Assembly: GCA_943735955.1 (NCBI GenBank)
Contig: OX030955.1
Span: 4,713,835-4,777,834 of the forward strand
Direction of reading: 5' to 3'
Length of the DNA: 64,000 bases
Origin: Piscicola geometra
Taxonomy: Eukaryota > Annelida > Clitellata > Hirudinida > Piscicolidae
Part shown: piece after piece, positions 50,332 through 62,200 of the stretch
Position numbering within the stretch: the stretch's first letter is position 1
Layout: each line of letters begins with the position of its first letter
Made by a program: the position numbers and the translations under genes
The notes under the pieces: model-generated
Databases searched by the model: none
What the model was told of the DNA's origin: nothing
The model's input: the letters and a program-made list of their open reading frames with translations, nothing else

Positions 50332-53300
50332 TAATGATTTTTATTCTTTTACTATTGTATAACGACGCGGAGAGAGCGCTTCAGTTGCGTGCCCAGACGC
50401 TATACAAAAACAACAAAAACTGACAAAACATTTAGTAAAAAAATATAAGACCAATAAAAACTCAATTTCGTTTTTAAAATCTCGTATAATTTTATATTGT
50501 TCATTTCATAGTTTAAATAGACTTTGTGAAGTTTTATTCAAGGATTATAATAATATTGGTCATGCAACACCAAGAAAGTTTCGCAAAATTAGATCTTGCA
50601 GCCTTGAAAGCCACTCACCGCCAAGCTAAAACAAAATTTTTAAAAACTCACTGATAAGCTGCATCGTTGACCACTTTTAAACTGTTAGCCCTGTTATGAC
50701 CTACGACATAATTCGCGTTGCTGCTTCATGGGACAAAACTCTTTTTAAGGAATTTTTGAGAAAATTTGAAAGATTGACCACACATCCGCGTTAAACAGGC
50801 CTCAATTTTCAGTGGAATTTTCCGAAACTTTTTTTGAGTTTACTCTTTGTCAATGAAATATTCGATGCAACACTCGTTGCATTAAAAGAAGTTCGCAAAC
50901 TGAAAAAAAATCTAAGGCTCCCCTAACAAGCGCCTCATATGCCCAGATCTTTTTTTCTGTTTGCCATTAGACATTTTAAAACCTTTTTCATTCGTCTGTC
51001 GAATAGCTATAGGAAAAAAAGAACAAATACAAGAAAAATTATAGAATAATGTAGTCTCATTTGAAGATTCAATAAAATAACTTGAATAAACAAAAAAAAA
51101 ATATTTTTTTAGTTTTTTAAATTTATATAATAAATTCCAGCCCTTTTTTAAAGAAATTATTGAACGTTTAAAAAAGTTTAACCTTGTTGTGTGACCAGTA
51201 AATGCTATTATATTTCTATAAATATGTGTTTAGATAGTTTCAACTATAAAAGAAGAAAATAAAAAGATGAGATATAAAAAATAGCTTTTTTTCATAGTCT
51301 GATTGCCAATCTAATAAACATCTTATTTTTATAAATTTTAAAATTAAAAAAGCTTTCATGCATGTTTTAACATTGAAAATTATACTGTATTTTACTTCTT
51401 TCCGTTCGAACTTCGTGCTATTAGGGAATAATTTATTTATAATTTTTCTAATAAAATAAGTTATTCCAACATTAAAAGCTGCATTAGATCCTTTCTTGGT
51501 CCAATTCCAATTCGTCCTGTTTAACTTTTCTTCCCACTCAATCAGTTTTTTTAAATTAGTTTTTCCTTGTGATATTTTTATAATAATTCAATTTTGTTAA
51601 TTTTATAAGTTATTTGTGTGGTTATTTGTGTCATTTATGTTAAGCAGTTTGAAAGTCATAAAAACCTAAGCCATATCGAAACCATCGTTTAAATGATCTT
51701 TTAAAAGACAATAAACGACATATTGACTGATAGTTGTCATCATTGATGTAAATAAAATGGCTTAGTGCATCAAATTAGACAATTATGGTTTTCCTGTTCT
51801 CGTGGTTATTTCCTTTTCACCATTTCTCAGTTCTTCTAGTTCTTGGTGTCGGTATTTTTATCTACTTTAGAAAATCTCAGTTTTAAAAATAATTCTGAAG
51901 CAATTTTATTTTTAGTTACAATTTTTGGGTTTTCCTATTTGGGTTATATGAAGTGTAAAGTTTTCAAAATATTATAAAATGTAAAATATTTTATGCTTAC
52001 AGTCTTGTTAAAATATATATAATAATATTTCAAAATAATTTTAAAGTTTTTAAATTTGTCGAACAAATTTTATAAATACTTTGTTCCTAAAATGATAAAG
52101 TTTATTATTTATAAATTTTATTCATCATTATAATTTTTATTGAAAACTCCTTTTAGGACAACTAAAAAAATTAATATAAAAAACTAACTTTTTAGAAGCT
52201 GTATGACCAACATAGGGTTCTTTCCCATGAATTGATGAATTGTGGATGGATGCCATCTATTCAGAATCTTAAGCGTCTTCACGTTGCTTGTGAATGTTTA
52301 ACTGGTGTTCGTCGTAGGAAAAAAGTGTAGTAGTGTTTGTTCCAAGTATTTATGAATATATATGATGTGACATTATTTTGATAAAAATTTTCTTTCTGAG
52401 TCTTTAAATTTTTACGATGTTTTTAAGAAAATTATTTTTAAATCAAAATATATTAATTTTTTATAAATTGATTTTATCATCTTTTTAAGTTTTGAATTTT
52501 TCCTAGTTTAATCTTCTCATTGAAATTAAACGTGAGCAAAATACGTAAAAAATTAATATTAATCAAACAAGAGATTGAAAAATCATTAAAAGTTATCAAT
52601 TTGTTCACTTTTTTTATCCTAAGAATATCTAATATTTATACAAAATCAATTATTTTCAAAAAGCAAAGTTATTCTTCAAACTCATAGGTTTTATTTTACA
52701 ACCTGTTAACAAAATTTTTTACCCTGTTTTGAAGGGTACTTCAAATATATTTTTTTATCAGTTTTAAAATAATTAGAGCAGCCAAAAACACTTTTTGATT
52801 TTAAAACATGCGTCTCCACACACAGAATTCTTCTTACTTGCCTATATCTCGGCATGTATGTTAACAGAATGAAGATGAAAGGAGAGAGAGGAAAGGAAAT
52901 AATGTGAGAGAAAAAATAGATTCTCAAGGATAAAAACAAGTCTATACGGTAAGAAAGTATGAAAAAGAAATGTAACAATATAGAAACTTTTAAAATATTA
53001 AAATAAATTGAGAAAAAAATCAGAGATCGCGGATTAAAGTTACACTCGCATTCAACGGAACTCTAATGGATTTTATTCCATGGGTGCTTTAAGGTCATTT
53101 GACGACAAAATAATTACTTAAGCTATGCTTAAACGATTTCTGTATTTATTTCTGATTGCATGTCTCCAAACCACTGTTGCTTCGCCATGATGACGTTTTA
53201 TGGTTTTTTCGGAACACCAAAACTCAGTTTTGTTGAGTTTTAAGTAAGTTACTAATCTTAAGCACGCTAAAATGCAATTCTTACTTTTTATATTTTAAAC

Positions 53301-54964
53301 ATTGCTTTTCAAATAAAAGATTTGGTCTAGAAAATATTTTGATCTGGTGTATTACTTTTGAAGTGTATTACTTGGAAATAATGCAAATATTAAAAATATC
53401 TATGAGTTAAAGTATGGTTTTAAAGTCAGTTTTAAATGAAATCTTAACGTTTGTATTTAAAAAATTAAAATTTAATTTTTTCGTTTAGCCATTTTTGTGC
53501 CTGGCTAACCGAAATTGTTCAAATCCGTGCATGCGCGTCTAAAAGGTTTAGGGAATCGCTCTCTTAAGAACTGTTAAAGAAAAAAAGCCTTTGAAAACAA
53601 TTTAAATTTTCAAAACATTTTTTACTCCTAATGTGGAGTTTTCAAACGATTTTATTTTCATTTTTAACCATTACTTTTATATTTTTGTTTTTGAATAAAT
53701 AAGATAAATAACTTTTTTAATGTTATATATCTTTTTTTCAATAAAAAAAATATTCAAAGAATTCCTTGCGCACGTTTAATAAAGTTTAATAAAAAAATTA
53801 ATTTGATAAAAGAATAATGCTTTTAAGGGATAAGTTGGAAGTTGCGAGATTTTTTTAAACCGTTCAATGTATATTATTGGCTTTCTCAAAATAAAAATAC
53901 AAAAGTAAAAATCTGATTATAGAAAATTAAAGTCATAAAATTCAAATTCTCTTTTTTCAATTAATTTTAAAAATATGCTAGAGCTGCTTTTCTTTTTTAT
54001 AAAATTGATAAACAGCTTCTTTTGTTTTTTTATATTTATATTTTACTACTGAAGCTGCAAGTATTCAAACAGAAAATTTTAACATTAGTTTTTTTTTTTT
54101 AAACTGAATTTAATTCAGATTTACTCAGTTTTAATAGTTGAAATATTTAACTAATATCTTTATTTTTTCAAAAGCAAGGAATTTTGATTATCCATCACAA
54201 CTCGCCAAAAAGTTAATAAAGTCATTTACAATATGAAGCCATTAAAGACTTCCGAACAGAATTAGAACTACATACATTTAAAAAGTTGGTTTTTTGAAGT
54301 TTAGGCCGAAATATAATTTTTTAAAGCCAAAAAAAATATATTACAAATTGCTTCAAATACAAAAAGTTAATTTAAAGCAAATTACAAAGCAAACGAAGCG
54401 TGTAAAGAAATCATCAGACACGTAAATGTCTTCACAAAGATGTGTTCTAGTTTATGAGTTTCTATAAGCAAACAATGATATTTCGAAGACCGCTTTTAAT
54501 TAGTCACACACGAGTTACTTCCACTCACGCTCTACGCGCTCAAAAATGGTTCTTTTAAGAGAAAAACTTGAAATTCTTTTAGCGGTGGACATGTTTTCAG
54601 CAGCAATGAACAAATCAAGACTCACTGGCACATCGAGGGTTTATGCAGAGTTATTTTTAAAGTTCTGGATTCTTAATTCAACATTGTAATACTTATATTG
54701 CTCCCAAACATTTACAAGTGTCGTTTATCATAGTATTTTTGTGTACTTGTTTGTTTTTCGTTTGTTAGTAGTGGTCATTATTTTTGTTTAAGACCAATTT
54801 AATCTTAATTTTAGTTTGTCAATTACCACAATGTTAAATATATTAATCATAAAAACAAAACAAAAAACTTTTTGAAGATCAGCTAGTTTTTCCTTTATGT
54901 CCAAGCCTCAAATGATCTGATTAGTCCTGATTTTCCTGTCGTTACTTTGCGTATATTTATGCTA

Positions 54965-55080
54965 TTGAAAATGATGGCGACGGGATTGCATAGCAGTAAA
55001 ACGCATAACTTTTGTCTAACTAGCATGAATTTGATTCCTTACATCACCCCGGGTAAATGATCACGACATGCCTTCTACCA
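54965..55080 (+). repeat. tRNA-derived SINE-like repeat
   Basis: GGCGACGGGATTGCATAGCA followed by GTAAAACGC resembles the head of the copy at 34735. TGAATTTGATTCCTTAC stands in the B-box place, followed by CACCCCGGGTAAATG. It is probably a diverged member of the family at 34735 and 58200. Confidence 0.4.
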
Positions 55081-56722
55081 ATAATTATGTCTTCGCTGAT
55101 ACAAAAAGAAGAAAGATCCAACTAGTTGAGAGACTTCTAACGATGAATACTAGTCACTTGATGTTTCAAAGCACAGAAAAAACCAACGTGAAACAAAAAA
55201 AATAAACTGAAAGTGATTTTGAAAAAAATGTAAAACATCTTACTGGTTTCTGGTATGGAATCTTCAAAAGATCTAATTATGTAGATTAATGAAATTAATT
55301 ATTCTAATTTGGAGTTGAAAAAATGTAATGCGGACTTTTATTGCTTCCCTGAAATTTAAATTTTTCTTTAGATATCTTTAAAAATCAAAGTCGGCTTAAT
55401 TAATTGGACTGAGCTCTTAAAAGTATAAACTTAAATGAATAAAAAAAGATCATTTTATTGAATTACTTGGATGAAGTTTTATCTGTCTAATTTTTGTAAA
55501 CTTTTTAATTATAGGTTTTTCAAGTATGTTTAGTATATTGCGCATTATAAATACGCATTATTTAAGTACAAAGTACATCATTTAAAAAGTATTAACTTTC
55601 AATAAAAAGGCTTCAAATAGATAAGCTGAACACATAATTTTTAAACAAAAATCATATGAAAAGTAGTCATATTCAGTTAAACTGCAACTATTCAGCCAAC
55701 TACTATTTGGTAATGAATTCAATAGAAATCGAATTTTCAGTATTAATCAAGAAAACATTTGTTATTATTAACGATTCTTTTAATTTGTGAATTTAATTTA
55801 GAAGTTCATGTATTATTTTATTTTTCTAAGAGATCATACAAGCATTTATTTGCTTCGATTTCTAAATTTATTTGTTTGCAAATAAACGAAATATTGTTGT
55901 TAAAAAAAAAAAGGTCTCTAAAAATGCCAACAACACAAGGACTTTTCTTAAAAGAATCATAAGCAAGTGCACTATTGAGATGAAAGCTAAATCTTACAAA
56001 GCCTTATTAAGTTTCACCTAAATATCTCAGTATTTATTTGTAGCTCAACACACACATTATTTGTTTATTCAAAATGTCTGTTCCAGAAATATTTCTATGC
56101 AGTACGAACATGGAAGCTTTGCTGGGGGTTCATAGATGTTCGCGCAAACTTTCAGATGTAATGGTAATGGTAAATTAATTTGGTGAACGGTTTGCTGAAA
56201 ATTTAAAGACCCAGCTTAACCAATGATACGATTAATAATAAAATAATTAATTAATGACCATGACTTTTACATAATCAAAATATCAAAAAATCCCCTTCAC
56301 AACCATATCTCAGAAAATGTATCTTGAAAGAAATACAAAATCTAACTCGATTTATTTTTTATTTCCTAAAACAAGTATAATTTTTTAAACAGTTTTTTAA
56401 ATCGTTTTTTTAATATGGGGAGTTCAATATAAGTAAAAAGTCAGATTAAATACATGATTGTTAGCGAGGTTAAATATCCACGAAGACGAAATGCAGGATA
56501 AGTAGGGTTATAATGATTATTCAAGTTCTTAAAAGTCATTTTTTTCTAGTTCACAAACACGTTGTCCTCTTTCTTATCATGGCTTCACTGAAATGGGAAA
56601 GTAGGTTTTTAAAAATAGGCTAAAATGTTACAAAATATGTGAAACTTTCAATAAAAACTTATTGCTTTAATCAAAATCTCTACTCAATCCTATTTCAAAT
56701 CAACCATTTAATTAGTACACCA

Positions 56723-57170
56723 TTATAATTTATTTTTCTCATCCCAAAAACCCTCAGTGTGGTCGATGATCCAGGGAAGATATGAAATAACTCTGGTAAA
56801 CGCTGAAGGCTTCTTAGGGGTTCCACAATACTTTCCCAAAAAAGAGCTTATTCCCTGCAGATACCAACGACCATTCAAGCGGTTTTGACACACCAAAGGA
56901 CCGCCCGAGTCTCCGAAACAAATACCTTCTCCCCCTCCCTCGTAGCCTGCGCATAACTGAGTCTCAGTAACGTATGAACCCCAATAATCTTCCTGAGTGC
57001 ACACTTCATTACTGATGATCGGAAGTCTCACTTGGTTTAAGGTGTATTTGTCATAGTCATCATTTTCGCTCACTTCTCCCCACCCAGTGGCGTAGCATAA
57101 GTCATCAGGGCTTGCGTCGTCCGTGGGAAGACACGCTGCTTTGACGTGATCGTTGAATTCAAGAGGCGAG
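56723..57170 (-). CDS. Protease exon 6: catalytic serine and C-terminus
   Basis: The exon starts after TTTCTCCACTAG with one base completing a Ser codon, then 148 codons and TAA. Features in order: AACLP (the Cys that bridges to the propeptide), [37 protein letters not shown] with the nucleophile Ser, [22 protein letters not shown] and LPWII. The ending FWDEKNKL runs a few residues beyond the usual C-terminal helix. AATAAA overlaps the stop codon region on the minus strand, a possible early polyadenylation signal. Confidence 0.92.
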
Positions 57171-59148
57171 CTAGTGGAGAAAGAAAAAATGGCTCATGCG
57201 GCCATCTATCATTTGGAAACCAAAACATTTTTTCATTATTTATTCTTTTTTCCCCACTAACCTCAATAGAAGGACCGCAATATCATGCAAATACCGTGTT
57301 TCTTTACCTTTGTACTGGGGGTGTAAAATAACCTCTTTGACAGAAATGGTCTGTGTTGGACCATCTTCCGTCGTAAGTACATCATAGTCACCTGTAGAAA
57401 AGACGTACTTTTTTACCTACCAGACAGATTAGTAGAAATGAAAACATTCTGCATTCGAGTCAGTGGTCTAATCGCACATTCAGTTTTCCACTAAACTTTC
57501 AATATTATGTTTTGTTATTTTTCATTATTATTATTACCTGCTACTACTTTTACTATCCCTTTGCCTAGGTCCGTTCCCTTTTTAAACCTAAAAAGGAGGA
57601 TGGTTGCATTAAAGATTATGTTCGAAGGTAAAAAGCTGAAAAAAGCAGAATAGTTCGAATTCTAAAGAAACCATTTTCATAACTACAACACGCTCATACA
57701 ACACACCACTACAACATCCATACAAAACATGACTACAACACACTACTACAGCACACGACTACAACAAACCCCCAAAACACACTCATAAAACACACCACTA
57801 GAACACCCCCACAATGTCACACTAAAAAACACATCATTACATCACACAACTACAAAGACCACTACAACATTCATGCAACCTATTCATACAGCACGCTAAT
57901 AAAACACATAATTACCACACACTAATCGAAAATACCACTACAACACCATACAACACAACACTACAATGACCACATACAAGCAATGGGCTGCAGTCAGAAC
58001 AACAGTGGTTGAGATGATGGAGCCACCACACTTCACTATTCTTTTACGGTTCGGTACTTCAACTATTACCTGATAGGTGTTGTCTTGGGATAACTCAGTG
58101 AAACTGGCTGTCAAATTCAGCACATATTTTCACTACAACTTCATCCTAATCAAAATAAATTCTAACAAAATTACCAGTCATACAAAATAATGTAATCCGA
58201 GGCGGAATTTGCTTTGTGGTAAAAGGCTTTACGTTTGTCTAATTGGGGTGGGTTCAATTCTTACCGTTGCCTAGGTGCGTCAATGCTCCAGAGAAGCTTT
58301 GCACTTTATAGGAAGAAAAATAAATACAAGAATATATTCACCTAATTTCACTCAAACCTGCCAAGGCCACGAATGAGGCACGGCTTCTTCTCCATTAATA
58401 ATTCTTGTTCCAAGATTAGGTTGAATGGCTGGAAGTCCACAAGAAGGATCCGATGGTTCTCGAACATTCTTCTGGTACTTATCCGAGTTTTTTCCTCTGA
58501 CAGTTTTTCTATTTTTCAAGCGATCAATCAAAGTCTGCACGAACTCATCTTTTTCGTCTCCAAAATCATCATCAACACTCTTAGTATCATATCCAATCAG
58601 TCCTCTATCATCAAACAGACGCTTGAATCCACGTCTGATGGCACGTCCATTTTCACCGTTAACTTTTACGACACTGTGGATTTTGGCATGAATTATTTGA
58701 ATGTACCAAAAATTGAAAATAATTAAGCCTTGCAAAAACTAAGAGTACGCATATTTTAAAAACTTCATTTCATTTCAAGAATGAAGTTAAATGCCCCAAC
58801 AGAGTGTTGTAAACAATAAAAATACTTGGTCAAAATCGGAAATTTAACAACAATATAGAGATTTCTTAGTCAGATTTGAAGATTTTTAATTTAGAATGCA
58901 AAGTTGTTTTTTTAAAGCGAGCGTTATAAACGTCAATGATGCTTGCAGTGTGCTACTGGTGGGAATGCTTGGCATATCTTTTTGGAAAATATTTAAAAGT
59001 TGAAATCTCGTTTCATAATTGATGATTTGCTAAACTTGGTTATACTTTTTTTCAGTTTATGTTAAACTCTTTGATACAAAAAAAACTTAACATACCTCCA
59101 GAGGAAAACTAACTGCAAAAGCACCGTCAAAATACGTCTCAGGAACAT
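56723..59148 (-). CDS. Secreted chymotrypsin-fold serine protease zymogen (S1), whole gene
   Basis: Six exons (59096-59148, 58358-58673, 57978-58093, 57538-57587, 57262-57391, 56723-57170) join in phases 2,0,2,1,2 to give about 370 residues. The order is signal peptide (1-18), acidic/basic propeptide (19-108) with a Cys at about 96, an activation site TR|IING (after Arg 108), and the S1 catalytic domain. The catalytic triad is complete: His about 160 in TAAHC, Asp about 215 in HDIAVL, Ser about 310 in GDSGGPL. CLP (Cys about 235) should bridge to the propeptide Cys, as in chymotrypsinogen. Cleavage after Arg implies activation by a trypsin-like enzyme. Chymotrypsin position 189 is Gly and 216 is Leu, so it is not trypsin-like; an elastase-like narrow pocket is inferred. 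The substrate is unknown. Confidence 0.9.
57262..57391 (-). CDS. Protease exon 5: catalytic aspartate
   Basis: The exon starts after TTTTCTACAG and ends TTGAG|GTTAGT, phase 2. It reads [24 protein letters not shown], then [18 protein letters not shown] holds the catalytic Asp. An internal GTAAAG at 57306 could act as a donor, but using it would remove the Asp, so the longer exon is chosen. Confidence 0.9.
57538..57587 (-). CDS. Protease exon 4: 50-base micro-exon
   Basis: Found by phase: exon 3 ends in phase 2 and exon 5 needs phase 1. CTCCTTTTTAG at 57588-57598 followed by 50 bases and GCAG|GTAATAA meets both. It reads [16 protein letters not shown], then Gly across the junction, giving the expected KVVAGDYDV strand. 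An upstream acceptor (TTTTTTCAG near 57637) is in the same phase and would add 16-17 hydrophobic residues; the nearer one gives the usual loop length. Confidence 0.8.
57588..57977 (-). other. Protease intron 3 with ACAACAC-type degenerate repeat
   Basis: From about 57680 to 57970 the plus strand is a degenerate array of CACTACAACA and CATACAACAC words with an irregular unit of 10 to 20 bases. It gives the intron a strong strand bias (C and A on plus, G and T on minus). The rest is AT-rich intron with the donor TT|GTATGT. Confidence 0.75.
57978..58093 (-). CDS. Protease exon 3: catalytic histidine
   Basis: It contains VKCGGSIIS and VLTAAHC with the catalytic His, and ends TT|GTATGT in phase 2. 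The 5' end is the least certain junction of the gene. CACTGAG at 58094 gives phase 0 as exon 2 needs, so the protein continues [17 protein letters not shown]. Two better-looking AG sites a few bases upstream are out of phase. The residue after WPWQ is usually Val, so the true acceptor should be checked against RNA. Confidence 0.75.
58200..58325 (+). repeat. tRNA-derived SINE, family shared with 34735-34862
   Basis: It lies in protease intron 2, antisense to the gene. TTTGTGGTAAAAGG is the A-box part and GTGGGTTCAATTCTTACC the B-box. The end is GTGCGTCAATGCTCCAGAGA, then TTGCACTTTATAGG and AAAAATAAATA. Head and tail match the copy at 34735-34862, which defines the family. Confidence 0.7.
58358..58673 (-). 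CDS. Protease exon 2: propeptide and activation site
   Basis: Acceptor ATCCACAG at 58674 adds one base to complete Ser 18, then 105 codons to CAG|GTTTGA, phase 0. The propeptide is unusually long and charged, with basic ([22 protein letters not shown]) and acidic ([11 protein letters not shown]) stretches. It then has [22 protein letters not shown] and HSWPWQ. CGLP-x-I-x-P before R-I-I-N-G is the classical chymotrypsinogen-type linker. The basic clusters could be additional processing sites. Confidence 0.88.
59096..59148 (-). CDS. Protease exon 1: signal peptide
   Basis: ATG at 59148 opens [17 protein letters not shown] and ends TGGAG|GTATGT, a strong donor in phase 2. Two arginines before a hydrophobic core of about 11 residues make a typical signal peptide. 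It fits exon 2 in phase, and a TATA box lies 70 bases upstream. Confidence 0.85.
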
Positions 59149-59216
59149 TTCGAAATAGAGAACTCGAAGTCTTGTAGAGTTGCTAAATAAGTTGTGAAAG
59201 GCTAAATTCTTTTGAG

Positions 59217-59224
59217 CTTATATA
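59217..59224 (-). promoter_or_regulatory. TATA box of the protease gene
   Basis: TATATAAG on the minus strand, in TCTATATAAGCTC, lies about 70 bases upstream of the protease ATG. A start site about 30 bases downstream would leave a leader of roughly 40 bases. A clear TATA box fits a tissue-restricted, strongly induced digestive or defence enzyme, but that is inference. Confidence 0.6.
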
Positions 59225-62200
59225 GACTTCACATCATTGTATCTTATATTTTTCACATATTTTTTCCTCATTAAATCACTCGTTCGTTTATTCATTTTAT
59301 TCTAAGAAAAAAATGTTTGATAAAAATGTTAATTGACAGAAATAAATTATTTCACAAATTCAATAAACTCAAGAATTATAATTTTGTAAAACTTCGTTTA
59401 ATTAATTTTTTTTTCTTAAATTTATGAAAAATTAAGTGCAATTAACAGAAAACTATGGCATTTTATTTATATAAGTAGAATGAAATGGAATACTTAAATT
59501 TAGATATTGAAAAATATTTCATTTTCAACATTTCATTTTTATAACAATACAAGATTTTTCTAAATTTTTATTGAAAACATTAAATTCTTGCTCAATGAAA
59601 TTTTTCACTTTTTAATTTACGGCTCAAAACTCAAGTGCAATAAAATTTAAAAATTTAAATAAATGAGTTTAAAAAATTATAGACTCGATCAATACCTATA
59701 TTAATACTATATATATTTGGACTCGATAATCTAATGGCTGATCTCCCAATACCGGTAGAATAATAGTACTACTTAGTGTCAGTGTCCCACTTCCTATTAT
59801 CTAAAAAAAACTTTTTTATTCAAAAATGTCTTCTTCTTGAACTTGTTTTTTTAATGTATAAAATAATTTAGAAAAAAAAAATTTTTATTAAAAAAATATT
59901 TTTTAAAATCAAAAAATATATTTTAAACAAGTTTTGTTGAGATTAAACACCTAATTATGGAAGACACAAAGTCAGTAATCGAATCAATCATATCCGTTTC
60001 AACCAAGAACAAAACTTTTTCATGCCACTGCTGAAGCCAGTGTAGTGTGGTGCCCCAAATATATTTATTTTCATAATACCATATTATTTTAAGTATTATT
60101 AATTAATCTTGGTATCAAGAAAGTTGAGTAAATTAAATTATCTAATGATTTCTTTTTACTTGACAACGCTGACACATAAAACTAAAACTTTGATTCAGTT
60201 TTTTTGGTGTGGATGGTTTTTTTTCGATAATAAGTACTAATTTCTTATATAAAAAATTCATGAAATCACTTAATGAACCATCTACCAAGTGGACGCGATG
60301 ATTTTCCACGTTTTCGATTTTTATCCTATTTATTCTCCTGACTATTTGCAGCTACTTCACTAGTCACTTCTGGTCATGGTTTATATGTTATAGGCAATGT
60401 GTAGAAATAGGCAATCCACGGAATGCTTAATATGTTTAGAAAAACCTGATTCAAACAGTCATTTTGTGGAATTTTATATGCTTTTTCAAATAAATGATAT
60501 CCATCTTTTTGCAGTAAACTATAAAATTGTAAATGAGATATTAAAACGTACTTTTTACAAATTCTTTAGATGTAAATAATAAAATGCATTTAATTTTCTA
60601 CTTTTTGCCATAAATTGTAAACAAAATATTATAAAATTAAACTTTAAATTTATTTTTTTCAATTGGTTAAATAAAATGTCATTCATCTGTAACTTATTAG
60701 AATAAACTATTGAACTGAATAGAACAAAATCACAAGAATCGATTTATTCTAAAGATTGTCAGATCGAATTGAGCATTCCATGGAATGCCTAAAAATGTTA
60801 AGCGTTCCGTGGATTGACTGACATACACATTCATTCGTTTGGGGCATCCATTAAGCTCGTTGGATGGCCAAGATCATCTAGTCTGAAAATCTTTTTTTTC
60901 ACAAATTCAGTGAACTGCACAACAATTGTCATCGTCCGTCATTTCAACACTTTCATTCTTATAGGGTGCCTTAGAGCCTGCTTCATATTGGGCTTTATTC
61001 TAAATCCCTATAAAAAATCGAGACTGCTTTTATCGGGTGGCATATAAAATACAACTCGAGCGTACCGATTCTTGATCGTCCTTGTTCGTTCGATACGTAT
61101 TGAATGTGTTTGAGATTGAAAGTGTTGAGATGTGAACTTTTTAATGGTTGAATTATTTGCTTAAGGGACAAATTAGACCTTAACATAAATAAACCTTGGA
61201 CAAAAATACCTTAAAATATAGATGAAAAATAAATAAAAATTTGAAAAAAACCGGCTTTCAATGCAATTTATAAAATTATTTTTTCCAAATTCTATTTTGG
61301 TTAAGGTATAATTTTTCAATACACCGAATCTGGGTACGAGGTAAGTTGACTTCATTCTAAACGCTAATGCTAGTATCTAAACTGATTTAAATTAAAATTT
61401 AGTTTCAAATTATCATTTAAGTTTGAAGAGAATGTTTATTCGGAACGAGAAAGAATATAACCTATAGAGGCCCTCAATGAATAGTATATATGATTAAAAA
61501 TTAAAACGTAGAAAGGGTTTTCGAATCAAATGGAAATCAGTAAATGCGAATTGGAAATGTGAAAATGTAGAAAGAAGCTTTAGAAACGAATGCATCGAGA
61601 ATATGCTTCGCAGTTGAAATCATTGGAAATCATTTGGCTCGGTCGAGTCTTTGTGAGCGGGTTGTCGACTTGATGGGTGAAAGATGAACTGGCGGCTAAA
61701 GTCATAAAAGTCATCCAAGAGGCTTACGTAGATTGGTGCCACACAACTAAAAGCACTGGAGTAAGTATTGAACGGAATAATGAATTTTAGAATTAGAATT
61801 TCAATTAGAATTTTGCCACTTGAAGCAAGTTGTGAAGAGTATACAACTTTCAAGTCAAATTATAGTATTTATAAAAAGGAATATATAACATATTAATATA
61901 AAACACGTTTAAAATTGAATAGATACTTTAATTAAACTTGAGAAAATAATATCAAATATGAAAATAATATCAAATAGTATCAAATATGAAATTATTGGAT
62001 AGGTGAGGAATGAATTCAAATGAAGTTACATGGTATTACATGGTATTCATGATTGGTACACACCAAATCAAGAGTCAATCCCAAACATCCCAACAAGTCA
62101 CAACTACTTATATAAAGTGAACACACAACCATCCGAATCAACCATACAAAGCCCTGAAAAGTCACTTTTAACGCGTTTAAGACAAACAGACACACAAGAA

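Larger units (their letters stand above)
41524..56700. other. Intergenic region between receptor and protease genes
   Basis: About 15 kb of AT-rich DNA without a supported gene. It holds a 23-bp tandem repeat (45386-45477), a SINE-like repeat (46320-46459), a degenerate AT-rich tandem array (47690-48010), a coding-like minus-strand fragment (48085-48298), a LINE 3' tail (48387-48414), a reverse transcriptase remnant (49984-50331) and another SINE-like repeat (54965-55080). Open frames at 44309-44509, 47078-47314, 48690-48989, 52706-52978 and 55759-55962 are short and AT-driven; none is called. Confidence 0.6.

Noticed and set aside
52706..52978. 90-codon minus-strand frame
   Set aside because: It is Phe/Ile/Leu-rich and AT-driven, with no splice context or known motif.
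57306..57308. Donor GTAAAG inside protease exon 5
   Set aside because: Its use would remove the catalytic Asp segment HDIAVL and no downstream exon replaces it.
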